A stretch of 22,054 nt of DNA from MGR-bin208 sp043780275 (GTDB lineage: Bacteria; Bacteroidota; Bacteroidia; Chitinophagales; Chitinophagaceae). This document shows positions 8,801 to 16,342 of this stretch, in pieces. The notes under the pieces are model-generated. The model ran no database searches and was not told the DNA's origin. It saw only the letters and a program-made list of their open reading frames with translations. The position numbers and the translations under genes are program-made. Every line of letters begins with the position of its first letter. Within the stretch, counting starts at the first letter, position 1. The stretch is from assembly GCA_043780275.1 (NCBI GenBank), contig JAYWCV010000325.1:1-22054 (forward strand), read 5' to 3'.

Positions 8801-9401
8801 AATATTCTTTTCAGTGATAGGTGTGTTATTGGGTTATGCATTTACCGGAATGACCATTGCAACCATCATGTTGTTGGTAGGTATTATTGGTCTTGCAGGT
8901 ATTGTAATCAAAAACGGGATCTTGCTTATAGAGTTTACCGACGAATTGAGGGGCCGTGGATTTAAAACAAGGGAAGCAGCTATCATGGGTGGTAAGGTTC
9001 GTATCATTCCGGTATTGTTGACTGCATTGGCTGCCATGCTTGGATTATTGCCACTTGCAGTTGGATTCAATATTGATTTCGTTTCTTTTTTCCAACATTT
9101 GAATCCGCATATTTTCTTTGGTGGAGATAGTGTGGTATTCTGGGGGCCGTTGAGCTGGACGATAATTTTTGGATTGATATTCGCATTCTTCCTTACCCTG
9201 ATCATGGTACCAAGCATGTATATTATTTCTGAAAGATTAAGAAGGCCGATGGATAAATTCTATGGCACCCGTTATGTAGCCTTGCTTGGTTTTGCAGGTC
9301 CTTTCTTTTTCATCTTTGTCGGCATCATGTATTTGGGAAGAAGATTGCAGGGGAAGAAAGTTTGGAATGGCCAACTGAAACCAGTACCTGAAAAAGTATA
9401 A
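5838..9401 (+). CDS. RND efflux permease, AcrB/HAE1 class, enlarged
   Basis: Inner-membrane proton-driven drug/proton antiporter and motor of the tripartite pump. At 1187 residues it is about 140 longer than AcrB. The amphipathic start leads to TM1 at about 25-42, then the porter subdomains, with RND sequence such as MPKEQFPDIVVPTISI (45-60). TM4 carries the proton-relay pair D422-D423 in GLGIIVDDAIVVIEN, and the second half has GIVIKNGILLIEF with the matching TM10 lysine. Additions relative to AcrB are a hydrophobic hairpin at about 530-568 between the two halves, an insertion before the last core helix (SFFQHLNPHIFFGGDSV), and an extra C-terminal hydrophobic segment at about 1146-1168 followed by a basic tail. 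ATG at 5838 is the natural start. Export function is confident; substrates are unknown. Confidence 0.94.
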   Translation: MNLKEGIGRKFKEYGPTSWAIDNRTAIYIIAILISVYGLIQFNNMPKEQFPDIVVPTISISTVYVGNSPKDIENLVTRPIEKQLKGISGAKVKKITSTSQTDFSLIIVEFDTDVKPDIAKTKVKDAIDKAKSDLPNDLTSQPNAQEFAFSEMPIMFVNVSGDYDGIKLKEFAKKMQDRFEQLTEITRAEIVGAPEREIQVNVDPYKMQVAKLSFTDIENAISRENHDITGGLIEVGDMKRTIKVKGQFTSALNLQNIIVRSSARGAAVYLKDIASIKDTVKEKESYARLDGKNVITINIVKRAGENLISAAGKIKDITAAMQKDEVLPKDLKVVITGDQSKATATSFNELINTIIIGFVLVLLVLMFFMGVTNAFFVALSVPLSVFVAFLFLPVGDFIIGTPITLNFIVLFALLFGLGIIVDDAIVVIENTHRIYKNGKVPIIQSAKEAAGEIFIPVLAGTATTLAPFFPLLFWKGIIGKFMIYLPTMLILTLAASLIVAFIFNPVFAVSFMKPEGREFDEPKKELFKKPLFWVATGLGLMLHLAGWHGFANFLWFMVLLTILNRFVFRDIIHYFQNTVLPGLMSRYEILLHWVLKGTRPVWMLVSLFVLFPVSVGLLILRGNDQTFFPSGDPNFIYVYLKMPIGTHVKTTDSVTSLLEKKVYKVLEKENPGTAGSIVESIITNVANSANNPRSNNRSIQSNLGRIQVSFVEYEKRHGIHTKPYLNEIRAQMVGIPGASIEVAQEDGGPPTDPPVNIEIIGDSFEEISKVASSLSNYLDTNQVYGIENLHMDVDLNSPEITVNIDREKAMMEGLSTGQIGMEIRTAVFGKEVSKLKIGEDEYKIQLRYADLQRKNITDVMNMHITFMDMNTMMVKSIPVSAVATIDYTNTSGAIARKNVKRTIQLQSNVLDPTMTGEVNKQLGLKIADFKSKNRIPDDVTIKQTGQSEQEAETNKFLGTAFFLALGLIFLILVLQFNSMSKPFIVLTEIFFSVIGVLLGYAFTGMTIATIMLLVGIIGLAGIVIKNGILLIEFTDELRGRGFKTREAAIMGGKVRIIPVLLTALAAMLGLLPLAVGFNIDFVSFFQHLNPHIFFGGDSVVFWGPLSWTIIFGLIFAFFLTLIMVPSMYIISERLRRPMDKFYGTRYVALLGFAGPFFFIFVGIMYLGRRLQGKKVWNGQLKPVPEKV

Positions 9402-9428
9402 AAATGATTTATTCAAAATAATAGACAT

Positions 9429-9463
9429 AAAAAAAGCGATCCGCCATGGCGGATCGCTTTTTT
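9429..9463. terminator. Perfect palindromic bidirectional terminator
   Basis: GCGATCCGCCA (9436-9446) is followed without a gap by its exact reverse complement TGGCGGATCGC (9447-9457), flanked by seven A (9429-9435) and six T (9458-9463). The 34 bases 9430-9463 are a perfect palindrome. Either strand therefore yields a GC-rich hairpin followed by U residues, fitting its position between the convergent pump and peptidase genes. Confidence 0.92.
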
Positions 9464-9482
9464 AGTGGAAGGATTTTATTCA

Positions 9483-12335
9483 TTAAAATCCTTTCGATTT
9501 GATTGGATTACCGTCTGTATCCAATTCTATAATCTCATATCCAAGTTTCTGAAGACCCGGAAGTATTTTGGCTTTATCGCCTACCAGTAAGATATTCATC
9601 TTATCGGTGTTCAATAACCGTTTAGCCAAGGCACTTATTTCTTCTTTAGTAATATTCTTTACAATTTTAGTTTGTTCATCAATATAGTTTGATGGTAAAT
9701 CGTATTCAAGTATACGACCAATAAACCCTGCTTTCTGAAAACCGGTTTCATACCGCAATGCATCGCGTTGTCCGATTGCATTTTTCAAAAAGCTCAATTC
9801 TGCATCGGTAATACCATCTTTAGCATACCCCTTCAATTCCTTCATTACTTCAATCAAAGCACTGTCAGTAGCATCGGCCCTGATGCCTGAACTGAATTCA
9901 AATTCACCGGTAAACTTGTCGCCAGAAAATCCACTTCTTGCACCATAGGTCCAGCCCTTGTCTTCACGCAGGTTTAAATTCAAGCGGCTGTTGAATGCAC
10001 CACCCAATGCATAGTTCATTAAGCCCGATTTAAAATAATCACCGGTTGCATCAAATTTTAAATTAGTAACATAGCCAACCCTGAATTCTGATTGTGCTGC
10101 TTTTGGAACATCGACCAGGTAGATCTTTGTTTTTTCAACATTCGACTTTGCTTCAACAACCGGCACGTCTACTTTCTTATTAGGTAGTTTGTTAAGAAAA
10201 GCAAGTTTTGGAAGAATTTCATTTTCGGCAACATCGCCAACTACTACTACTTCTACTCCCTGAGAGCTGATGTTGTTATTGAAGTAAGCTTGTATGTCGG
10301 CCAGTTTTAAATTCTTCATCGTTTCTTCTGTTCCGCTTGTGCTGATTCCGAGAATATTGTTTGCACCAAAATTCAGTTTACTGTAAACCGTACTGGCAAT
10401 TGCCGCAGGCTGCGTTTTTATATTTTTAAATCCTTCCATACTCTGTTTCTGAATACGGCTGAAATCATCTTCATTGAATTTTGGATTGAATATTCTTTCT
10501 TCCAGTAATGTCAATGTTGCATCCAAGTTTTTTTTTAAGCATTGTACTTGGAAACTGATATCACTTGTTCCACTGGAAACCCGAATAGAGCTACCTAGTT
10601 TCTGTAATTCTTTGCTGATTTCTTCTGAAGTATAATTTTTGGTATCCTCATTCATCATATTGGCAAACATAGATGGCAAGCCGGCTTTAGACAGATTATT
10701 TGCCTGCATGATATGACCACCGGGGATAGAAATAGACAATGTAACCGTTGGTAATTCTGAATTCTCTGTACCAATTATTTTAATTCCATTTGATAAATCT
10801 TTTTTCCAAAATTCAGGAACTTTTACAACCGGATTAGAGCCATTGCTGGGCAATTTGCTTCTATCGAAACTGTCTTTTGCCTTTGTATATTTTAATCCGT
10901 TGTATCCATAATCTGGTGCACTGTATTTGCTTTCATCTACCGTATAATTGTTGTTTCCAGCTATAGATTTCTCTTGCTCTTTTGGCAATACACTCAATAC
11001 TACACAATGTTTATACTTGATGTATTGATTGTAAACCCGCATCACATCTTCCTTCGTTACCTTCCGGTACATTTCCAATAGTTTACCAATCATGTTTGGG
11101 TTATTGGTATAAGTTTGAAATGCTGCCAACTGGGAAACTTTACCCGATACACTTTGTAAACGGTTAATGTATTGTGCTTCTATTCCTCCTTTGAATTTGG
11201 TAATATCATCATCTGTTACACCACGGGCTTCAAAACTATCCAATGCATTATTTAAATAAGCATACATCAACGATAATGGTTTTCCGGGAAATGGAACTAC
11301 ATTAAAAATAAACTCTCCCGACAATTCAGAATTACTACTGTTTGCAGAAGCTTGTAATGCCAACTGTTTTTTAACCAGTTGCTGGTAAAGAATTGAGTTA
11401 TTTCCTTGTCCAAGAATCTGAGCCAGACAATCCAATGCGGCAATGTCATTATCGTACTGCGGCACAGTAGGATACGATTTTATCAATAGAGGAACACGGG
11501 CATAATTATCAACAAAAGAAACAAAGCGGTGACGGTCTAACTGAGCAACCATCTTTGGCATGTTTTCTACTTTAGGTCCTCTTGGAATGCCGCCAAAATA
11601 TTTATCAACCATCTTAATAACCTCTTTTACATTTACATCACCACCAATGGTTAGCGTAGCATTGTTTGGACCATACCAACGTAAGAAGAAATTCTTCAGG
11701 TCATTAACTACTACTCTGTCCAGATCTTCAACATACCCGATAGTCAACCATGAATATGGATGTCCGTATGGATACATTGCCTGAGAAATTTTTTCAGAAG
11801 CTAATCCATAAGGTCGGTTATCATAATTCTGTCCTCTTTCGTTTTTTACCGTAGAACGTTGTATTTCAAATTTTTGTTGGGTAACGGCATCCAGCAAAAA
11901 GCCCATACGGTCGGCTTCCAGCCAAAGCATTTTTTCTAATTGGTTATTGGGTACCGTTTCATAATAATTAGTACGGTCACGGTTTGTAGATCCATTTAAT
12001 GTGCCACCCGATTCAGTGACAATTTTAAAATGTTGCTCGTCACCAACATGGTCACTACCCTGAAACATCATGTGTTCGAAGAAATGCGCAAACCCTGATT
12101 TGCCGATTTCTTCTCTTGCAGAACCAACGTGGTAGGTAACATCCACATGCACCAATGGATCACTTTTATCTTCATGTATTACTAATGTCAAACCATTTGG
12201 TAAAACATATTTTTCGTAAGGAATGATCAGTTCATTTCCTTTTTTAGTTACTTTTTCCACAAGCTTTGCCTGACTGTATCCTTGTAATGTAAGTCCGGCT
12301 ACGAATAGAGAGCATACTATTAATTTTTGTTTCAT
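9483..12335 (-). CDS. Exported M16 family zinc metallopeptidase, two-domain
   Basis: A 950-residue insulinase/pitrilysin-type peptidase that degrades peptides in a closing chamber; probably periplasmic. Residues 1-22 (MKQKLIVCSLFVAGLTLQGY...) form a signal peptide. The N-terminal half has the inverted zinc motif H84-FF-E87-H88 and the distal ligand E166 (VKNERGQ), 78 residues on. A second pair of M16 domains begins near residue 510 (FWKKDLSNGIKIIGT), lacks HxxEH, and contains the FNSRLNLNLREDKGWTYGARSGF stretch typical of the substrate-closing, non-catalytic half. So active and inactive halves are fused. The start is ATG at 12335; a longer reading would have to use TTG at 12350 and adds five residues before the signal, so I prefer the ATG. 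It converges with the efflux operon across a shared terminator. Confidence 0.92.
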   Translation of the reverse strand: MKQKLIVCSLFVAGLTLQGYSQAKLVEKVTKKGNELIIPYEKYVLPNGLTLVIHEDKSDPLVHVDVTYHVGSAREEIGKSGFAHFFEHMMFQGSDHVGDEQHFKIVTESGGTLNGSTNRDRTNYYETVPNNQLEKMLWLEADRMGFLLDAVTQQKFEIQRSTVKNERGQNYDNRPYGLASEKISQAMYPYGHPYSWLTIGYVEDLDRVVVNDLKNFFLRWYGPNNATLTIGGDVNVKEVIKMVDKYFGGIPRGPKVENMPKMVAQLDRHRFVSFVDNYARVPLLIKSYPTVPQYDNDIAALDCLAQILGQGNNSILYQQLVKKQLALQASANSSNSELSGEFIFNVVPFPGKPLSLMYAYLNNALDSFEARGVTDDDITKFKGGIEAQYINRLQSVSGKVSQLAAFQTYTNNPNMIGKLLEMYRKVTKEDVMRVYNQYIKYKHCVVLSVLPKEQEKSIAGNNNYTVDESKYSAPDYGYNGLKYTKAKDSFDRSKLPSNGSNPVVKVPEFWKKDLSNGIKIIGTENSELPTVTLSISIPGGHIMQANNLSKAGLPSMFANMMNEDTKNYTSEEISKELQKLGSSIRVSSGTSDISFQVQCLKKNLDATLTLLEERIFNPKFNEDDFSRIQKQSMEGFKNIKTQPAAIASTVYSKLNFGANNILGISTSGTEETMKNLKLADIQAYFNNNISSQGVEVVVVGDVAENEILPKLAFLNKLPNKKVDVPVVEAKSNVEKTKIYLVDVPKAAQSEFRVGYVTNLKFDATGDYFKSGLMNYALGGAFNSRLNLNLREDKGWTYGARSGFSGDKFTGEFEFSSGIRADATDSALIEVMKELKGYAKDGITDAELSFLKNAIGQRDALRYETGFQKAGFIGRILEYDLPSNYIDEQTKIVKNITKEEISALAKRLLNTDKMNILLVGDKAKILPGLQKLGYEIIELDTDGNPIKSKGF

Positions 12336-12437
12336 AAATTTTACTTTCAATTTTTAAGAAGTGCCACAAGTTAATTAATCCACAAATAATGGCCTTACCA
12401 TTTATAAAAAGTTCGGTTTTCAATAAGTACACTTAAG

Positions 12438-12445
12438 TAATTTTG
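12438..12445 (+). promoter_or_regulatory. Possible -7 element for the AIM24-family gene
   Basis: TAATTTTG is an exact TAnnTTTG match, 15 nt before the ATG at 12461. No TTTG occurs at the expected -33 distance (the region there reads GTTCGG), so only half of the promoter pattern is present. Confidence 0.45.
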
Positions 12446-12460
12446 TAAAAAACAAACAAT

Positions 12461-13264
12461 ATGAGCAGCTATAACAGAACAAATCATGAAATAGACTACC
12501 AAATACATGGCGAAGAAATGCAGTGTGTGGAAATAGAATTGGATCCAAATGAAACAGCCATTGCTGAATCCGGAAGTTTTATGATGATGGATGATGGAAT
12601 AGAGATGCAAACAATTTTTGGTGATGGTACCGGACAGGATACCGGAGTTTTTGGAAAATTGAAGTCGGTTGGAAAAAGACTGTTAACCGGCGAAAGTTTG
12701 TTTATGACAGCTTTTACCAACACATCTTATGGTAAAAAGAAAGTAAGTTTTGCAGCACCATATACGGGAAAAATTATTGCATTGGATCTGCAAGAATTGG
12801 GAGGTAAAATGATCTGTCAGAAAGATTCATTTCTATGTGCTGCCAAAGGAGTTTCAGTCGGTATTGAGTTTTCGAAAAGATTGGGTACTGGTTTATTTGG
12901 CGGCGAAGGTTTTATCATGCAAAAGCTGGAAGGTGATGGAATGGCATTTGTTCATTCAGGCGGATATGTTTTCCAGAAACAATTGCAGGCAGGCGAACTA
13001 CTGAAAGTAGATACCGGATGCATTGTAGCTTTTGAACCTTCTGTGGATTATGATATTCAATTTATTGGAGGGATAAAAAATACCCTCTTTGGTGGCGAAG
13101 GATTATTTTTTGCAACACTTCGGGGTCCCGGTAAAGTGTGGATACAATCATTACCCATCAGCCGGTTGGCAGGACGTATATTGGCTTATGGTACATACAA
13201 TCGTAAAGAAGAAGGAAGTATTTTAGGTGGTTTGGGAAACCTTTTGGATGGAGATGGACGATAA
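12461..13264 (+). CDS. AIM24 / TIGR00266 family protein
   Basis: A 267-residue protein of the AIM24 (TIGR00266, formerly DUF124) family, cytosolic by sequence (no signal or membrane helix), of unknown biochemical function; the name comes from a yeast mitochondrial protein. Family landmarks are the glycine-rich beta repeats: IAESGSFMMMDDGIEM at about 34-49, LTGESLFMTAFTN near 75-87, GLFGGEGFIMQKLEGDGMAFVHSGG starting near 144, and NTLFGGEGLFFATLRGPGKVWIQSLP starting near 207. The repeated FGGEG motif marks two equivalent beta-sheet halves. Length is normal. The start is ATG at 12461, following a TAnnTTTG element and an A-rich leader. It is divergent from the M16 gene and 127 bp before korA on the same strand; no functional link can be read. 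Confidence 0.9.
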   Translation: MSSYNRTNHEIDYQIHGEEMQCVEIELDPNETAIAESGSFMMMDDGIEMQTIFGDGTGQDTGVFGKLKSVGKRLLTGESLFMTAFTNTSYGKKKVSFAAPYTGKIIALDLQELGGKMICQKDSFLCAAKGVSVGIEFSKRLGTGLFGGEGFIMQKLEGDGMAFVHSGGYVFQKQLQAGELLKVDTGCIVAFEPSVDYDIQFIGGIKNTLFGGEGLFFATLRGPGKVWIQSLPISRLAGRILAYGTYNRKEEGSILGGLGNLLDGDGR

Positions 13265-13391
13265 AATATTTTTAATTTTTTATAATACGTTCTGTAAAAA
13301 AATAATTTAAAGTTTGTTTTGTAATATAAAGTAAGATCATTCCATGTCAATTAACCAAACTGTCATAAATTAGCGTAAATACTTTTTCATA

Positions 13392-15233
13392 ATGAGCCGT
13401 AACCAGGAAATACTACAGGAAGTTGTTATAAAATTTGCAGGAGACAGTGGAGATGGGATGCAGTTGACCGGAAGCCAGTTTACAAATAACACTGCTTTGA
13501 TGGGCATAGATCTTGCAACTTTCCCCGATTTTCCCGCCGAAATCAGAGCACCACAGGGAACACTAGCCGGAGTGAGCGGATTTCAGTTACGGTTTTCAAG
13601 CGACCAGATTTATACCCCCGGAGATTTTTGCGATGTGCTGGTAGCCATGAATGCTGCCGCATTAAAAGCCAATCTTAAAAGCCTGAGAAAAGGAGGAAAG
13701 ATTATCGCCAATACCGATGGTTTCGACAGTAAGAATCTACGCTTGGCCAATTATCTGGAAGGTATAAATCCGTTGGAGGATGGTAGTCTGGATAATTACG
13801 AAGTCATTAAAATGGATATAACCAAAATGACTCGTGAGGCTTTGAAGGAAAATGTAATGGGTACCAAGGAGAAGGACCGTGCAAAAAACATGTTTGTACT
13901 TGGTTTTTTATATTGGATGTACAACAGGGACATGAAGAGTACCGAGCAATTTCTTGAACTTAAGTTTGGTAAAAAACCCGATATTCTTGAAAGTAATATC
14001 AAGGTTTTACACGCCGGTTATTTTTATGGTGATACCACCGAAACTTTTACTACACAATACAATGTAGAAAAAGCTAAAATGCAATCGGGTACTTACCGTT
14101 CCATCATGGGCAACCAGGCTGTTGCTTACGGATTGATTGCTGCATCTCAAAAAAGTGGGTTGCCTCTTTTCTTAGGTTCATACCCTATCACACCGGCTAC
14201 TGATATTTTGCATGAGTTGGCCAGGCATAAAAATTTCGGAATAAAAACATTTCAGGCAGAAGATGAAATAGCAGCAATTACTTCTGCAATAGGTGCAAGC
14301 TATGGCGGTTCAATTGGCGTAACAACCACATCTGGTCCGGGTTTGGCTTTGAAAGCCGAAGCCATGGGTTTGGCCATGATGCTTGAAATTCCATTGGTAA
14401 TCTGCAATGTTCAACGTGGTGGCCCATCAACTGGGTTACCTACAAAAACAGAACAAAGCGATTTACTGCAGGCATATTATGGAAGAAACGGGGAATGTCC
14501 AATTCCTGTCATTGCTTCTTCTACTCCTTCCGATTGTTTTGATACGGTTTATGAAGCAGTACGTATTGCTATTCAGCATATGACTCCGGTTATATTTTTA
14601 AGTGATGGTTATATTGCCAATGGCGCAGAGCCGTGGCGATATCCGCAGTCTGCCGATTTGCCGGAAATAAAAGTTTCATTTAAAAATGGATTGGGTGATG
14701 GGGAAGAAAAATTTCTGCCATATTTAAGAGACGAGAATTTGGTACGTCCCTGGGCCGTTCCCGGAACTGCCGGATTGGAGCACCGCATAGGTGGATTGGA
14801 GAAAGAAAACATTACAGGTAATATCAGTTACGATCCCGAAAATCATCAGTTGATGACAAATATCCGGGAAGAAAAAGTAAGAAAAATTGCCGACCATATT
14901 CCTTTGCAAACCATTGATAATGGACCTGATTCGGGTAAATTATTGATTCTTGGCTGGGGTTCAACGTATGGAACCATTAAATCGGCATTACTAGAATTTG
15001 CAGGAGAATCGGTGGCTCATGCACATATCCGTTACTTACGTCCTTTCCCGAAAAATTTGGGCGAAATAATAAAGCGTTTCGATAAAGTATTAATTCCGGA
15101 AATTAATAATGGGCAATTGATAAAAATTATCCGAGATCAGTATAATGTGGATGCTGTTGCTTATAATAAAGTGATGGGAATTCCTATTGCCAAATCAGAA
15201 ATGGTGGATGTAATAAAAAAGCATTTAGCCTAG
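13392..15233 (+). CDS. korA: 2-oxoacid:ferredoxin oxidoreductase, fused gamma-alpha subunit
   Basis: A subunit of a 2-oxoglutarate (or related 2-oxoacid):ferredoxin oxidoreductase, which makes acyl-CoA and CO2 and reduces ferredoxin; cytosolic. At 613 residues it has the gamma domain fused in front: VIKFAGDSGDGMQLTGSQF at 12-30 and the FPAEIRAPQGTLAG segment at 47-60, to about residue 200. The alpha (pyrimidine-binding) part starts near 237 (IMGNQAVAYGL), with YPITP at 264-268, TTSGPG at 312-317 and QRGGPSTGLPTKTEQSDL shortly after. The transketolase C-terminal domain closes the protein. The beta subunit with the TPP site and Fe-S cluster normally follows directly; here a terminator and the convergent nth gene follow instead, so korB must be elsewhere. 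KorA is more likely than a pyruvate enzyme on sequence style, but substrate is not proven. Confidence 0.9.
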   Translation: MSRNQEILQEVVIKFAGDSGDGMQLTGSQFTNNTALMGIDLATFPDFPAEIRAPQGTLAGVSGFQLRFSSDQIYTPGDFCDVLVAMNAAALKANLKSLRKGGKIIANTDGFDSKNLRLANYLEGINPLEDGSLDNYEVIKMDITKMTREALKENVMGTKEKDRAKNMFVLGFLYWMYNRDMKSTEQFLELKFGKKPDILESNIKVLHAGYFYGDTTETFTTQYNVEKAKMQSGTYRSIMGNQAVAYGLIAASQKSGLPLFLGSYPITPATDILHELARHKNFGIKTFQAEDEIAAITSAIGASYGGSIGVTTTSGPGLALKAEAMGLAMMLEIPLVICNVQRGGPSTGLPTKTEQSDLLQAYYGRNGECPIPVIASSTPSDCFDTVYEAVRIAIQHMTPVIFLSDGYIANGAEPWRYPQSADLPEIKVSFKNGLGDGEEKFLPYLRDENLVRPWAVPGTAGLEHRIGGLEKENITGNISYDPENHQLMTNIREEKVRKIADHIPLQTIDNGPDSGKLLILGWGSTYGTIKSALLEFAGESVAHAHIRYLRPFPKNLGEIIKRFDKVLIPEINNGQLIKIIRDQYNVDAVAYNKVMGIPIAKSEMVDVIKKHLA

Positions 15234-15252
15234 CTGTTTAAAAATTTAATTG

Positions 15253-15285
15253 AAAATCCATTGGTCATGTCGATGGATTTTTTTT
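15253..15285 (+). terminator. Intrinsic terminator after korA
   Basis: AAAATCCAT (15253-15261) and ATGGATTTT (15273-15281) form a 9-bp stem with an 11-nt loop, running into a T-run that ends at 15285. It starts 19 bp past the korA stop and faces the convergent nth gene, whose stop is at 15302. Confidence 0.8.
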
Positions 15286-15301
15286 ATACGGATGATAAAA
15301 T

Positions 15302-15943
15302 TTATTTGTTTGCTTTTTTATAAAATTTACAAATAGATGTAAGTCCGCACACATCACATTTCGGGCTTCTTGCTGTACAGGTATAACGTCCGTGCAATAT
15401 GAGCCAATGATGTGCTTTATGAATCAGTTCTTTTGGAATGTGCTGTATCAATTGTTTTTCAGCAGCCAATGGAGTTTTAGCATTGCTTGTTAATCCAATC
15501 CTTGCTGAAACCCTGAATACATGCGTATCTACGGCCATATTGGGTTGTTTATCAATCACAGAAGTAATTACATTGGCTGTTTTGCGGCCAACTCCCGGTA
15601 AGGATACCAATTTATCAACCGTCATGGGAATCTCTCCATTAAATTCAGTCATTATTTTTCCCGCCATTCCAATAAGATGTTTGGTCTTATTACTGGGGTA
15701 AGAAATGCTTTTGATGATGGGAAATAGAGAATCAAAATTGGCTTTTGACAAAGAGTCAACATCGGGGTATTTTTCAAAAATGGCTGCTGTAGTGAGGTTT
15801 ACTCTTTTATCGGTGCATTGAGCCGAAAGAATAACGGCAACCAATAACTGGAATGGAGAATCATATAATAACTCCGTTTCTGCCTCCGGGGCATGTTGCT
15901 GAAAATAATCTATGACAAATTGATAACGTTCTTTTCGGGTCAT
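15302..15943 (-). CDS. nth: Endonuclease III (DNA glycosylase/AP lyase)
   Basis: Base-excision repair enzyme that removes oxidised pyrimidines and cuts the abasic site. In 213 residues, the usual size, all landmarks are present: the helix-hairpin-helix LPGVGRKTAN at 115-124 with catalytic Lys121, catalytic Asp139 in AVDTHVFRV, and the C-terminal [4Fe-4S] cluster C189-X6-C196-X2-C199-X5-C205. ILSAQCTDKRVN at 38-49 is a conserved family segment. The start is ATG at 15943. It is the last gene of the minus-strand group eno-septum gene-small protein-nth (43 bp after the small gene) and converges on korA. Co-transcription is plausible but not shown. Identity is very secure. Confidence 0.97.
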   Translation of the reverse strand: MTRKERYQFVIDYFQQHAPEAETELLYDSPFQLLVAVILSAQCTDKRVNLTTAAIFEKYPDVDSLSKANFDSLFPIIKSISYPSNKTKHLIGMAGKIMTEFNGEIPMTVDKLVSLPGVGRKTANVITSVIDKQPNMAVDTHVFRVSARIGLTSNAKTPLAAEKQLIQHIPKELIHKAHHWLILHGRYTCTARSPKCDVCGLTSICKFYKKANK

Positions 15944-15986
15944 TCAAAAATATTCTTGACCGCTAAGATAGGTGAAGATGAATAGT

Positions 15987-16229
15987 TCAGTTTTTGTGAT
16001 ATTGAAAATCATCCGTTTTTTCCCTGGCGTAATTGAGTATATTAATCACTATTTCAGTTCGGGGAGATTCTGTAATTCTATTGAGTCTTTGCATGGATGT
16101 TTTTAATACAGCTAGTTTTTCCCGAAGGGTCCAGTCTTTTTTTAACGCTTTTTTAATCTCTGCCGTTTGTTCAACTGTTGTTTCGTTGTATAAATAAAGT
16201 AATAAATCCTCTGCTGTAAAATTAGCCAT
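15987..16229 (-). CDS. Small conserved-looking protein of unknown function
   Basis: I do not recognise a named family with certainty. The protein has 80 residues from ATG at 16229, begins MANFTAEDLLLYLYNETT and is mostly helical and charged (EQTAEIKKALKKDWTLREKLAVLKTSMQRLNRI), ending in a hydrophilic tail. It has no signal peptide, membrane helix or Cys/His metal site. The opening resembles the N-terminal helical part of Bacteroidota anti-sigma-factor-like proteins, without their zinc residues or membrane helix; this is a similarity from memory only. A longer reading to 16277 would need a TTG start and adds 16 residues of no evident character, so the ATG is preferred. It lies between the septum gene (113 bp) and nth (43 bp) on the same strand. 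Confidence 0.7.
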   Translation of the reverse strand: MANFTAEDLLLYLYNETTVEQTAEIKKALKKDWTLREKLAVLKTSMQRLNRITESPRTEIVINILNYAREKTDDFQYHKN

Positions 16230-16342
16230 AGCAAAACCTTTAATGTCCAAATGTGTAGTAAAAATGTTTAAAACCAATATCCTATTTATAAACGGTGAAC
16301 AAGTAATGATATTGTGCCACGAATAAAAAATCTGACCCTGGT

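Noticed and set aside
8834..9217. 127-codon open frame on minus, antisense to the permease
   Set aside because: It lies fully inside the strongly coding permease gene, and its protein is low in recognisable structure; it is a shadow of membrane-helix codons.
12336..12350. Longer M16 peptidase reading starting at 12350
   Set aside because: It depends on a TTG codon and adds five residues ahead of a good signal peptide; the ATG at 12335 gives a typical N-terminus.
13265..13391. Promoter for korA
   Set aside because: TACTTTTT near 13380 is only one base off the -7 pattern, but no TTTG lies at a fitting distance, and the region is so AT-rich that the match is weak.
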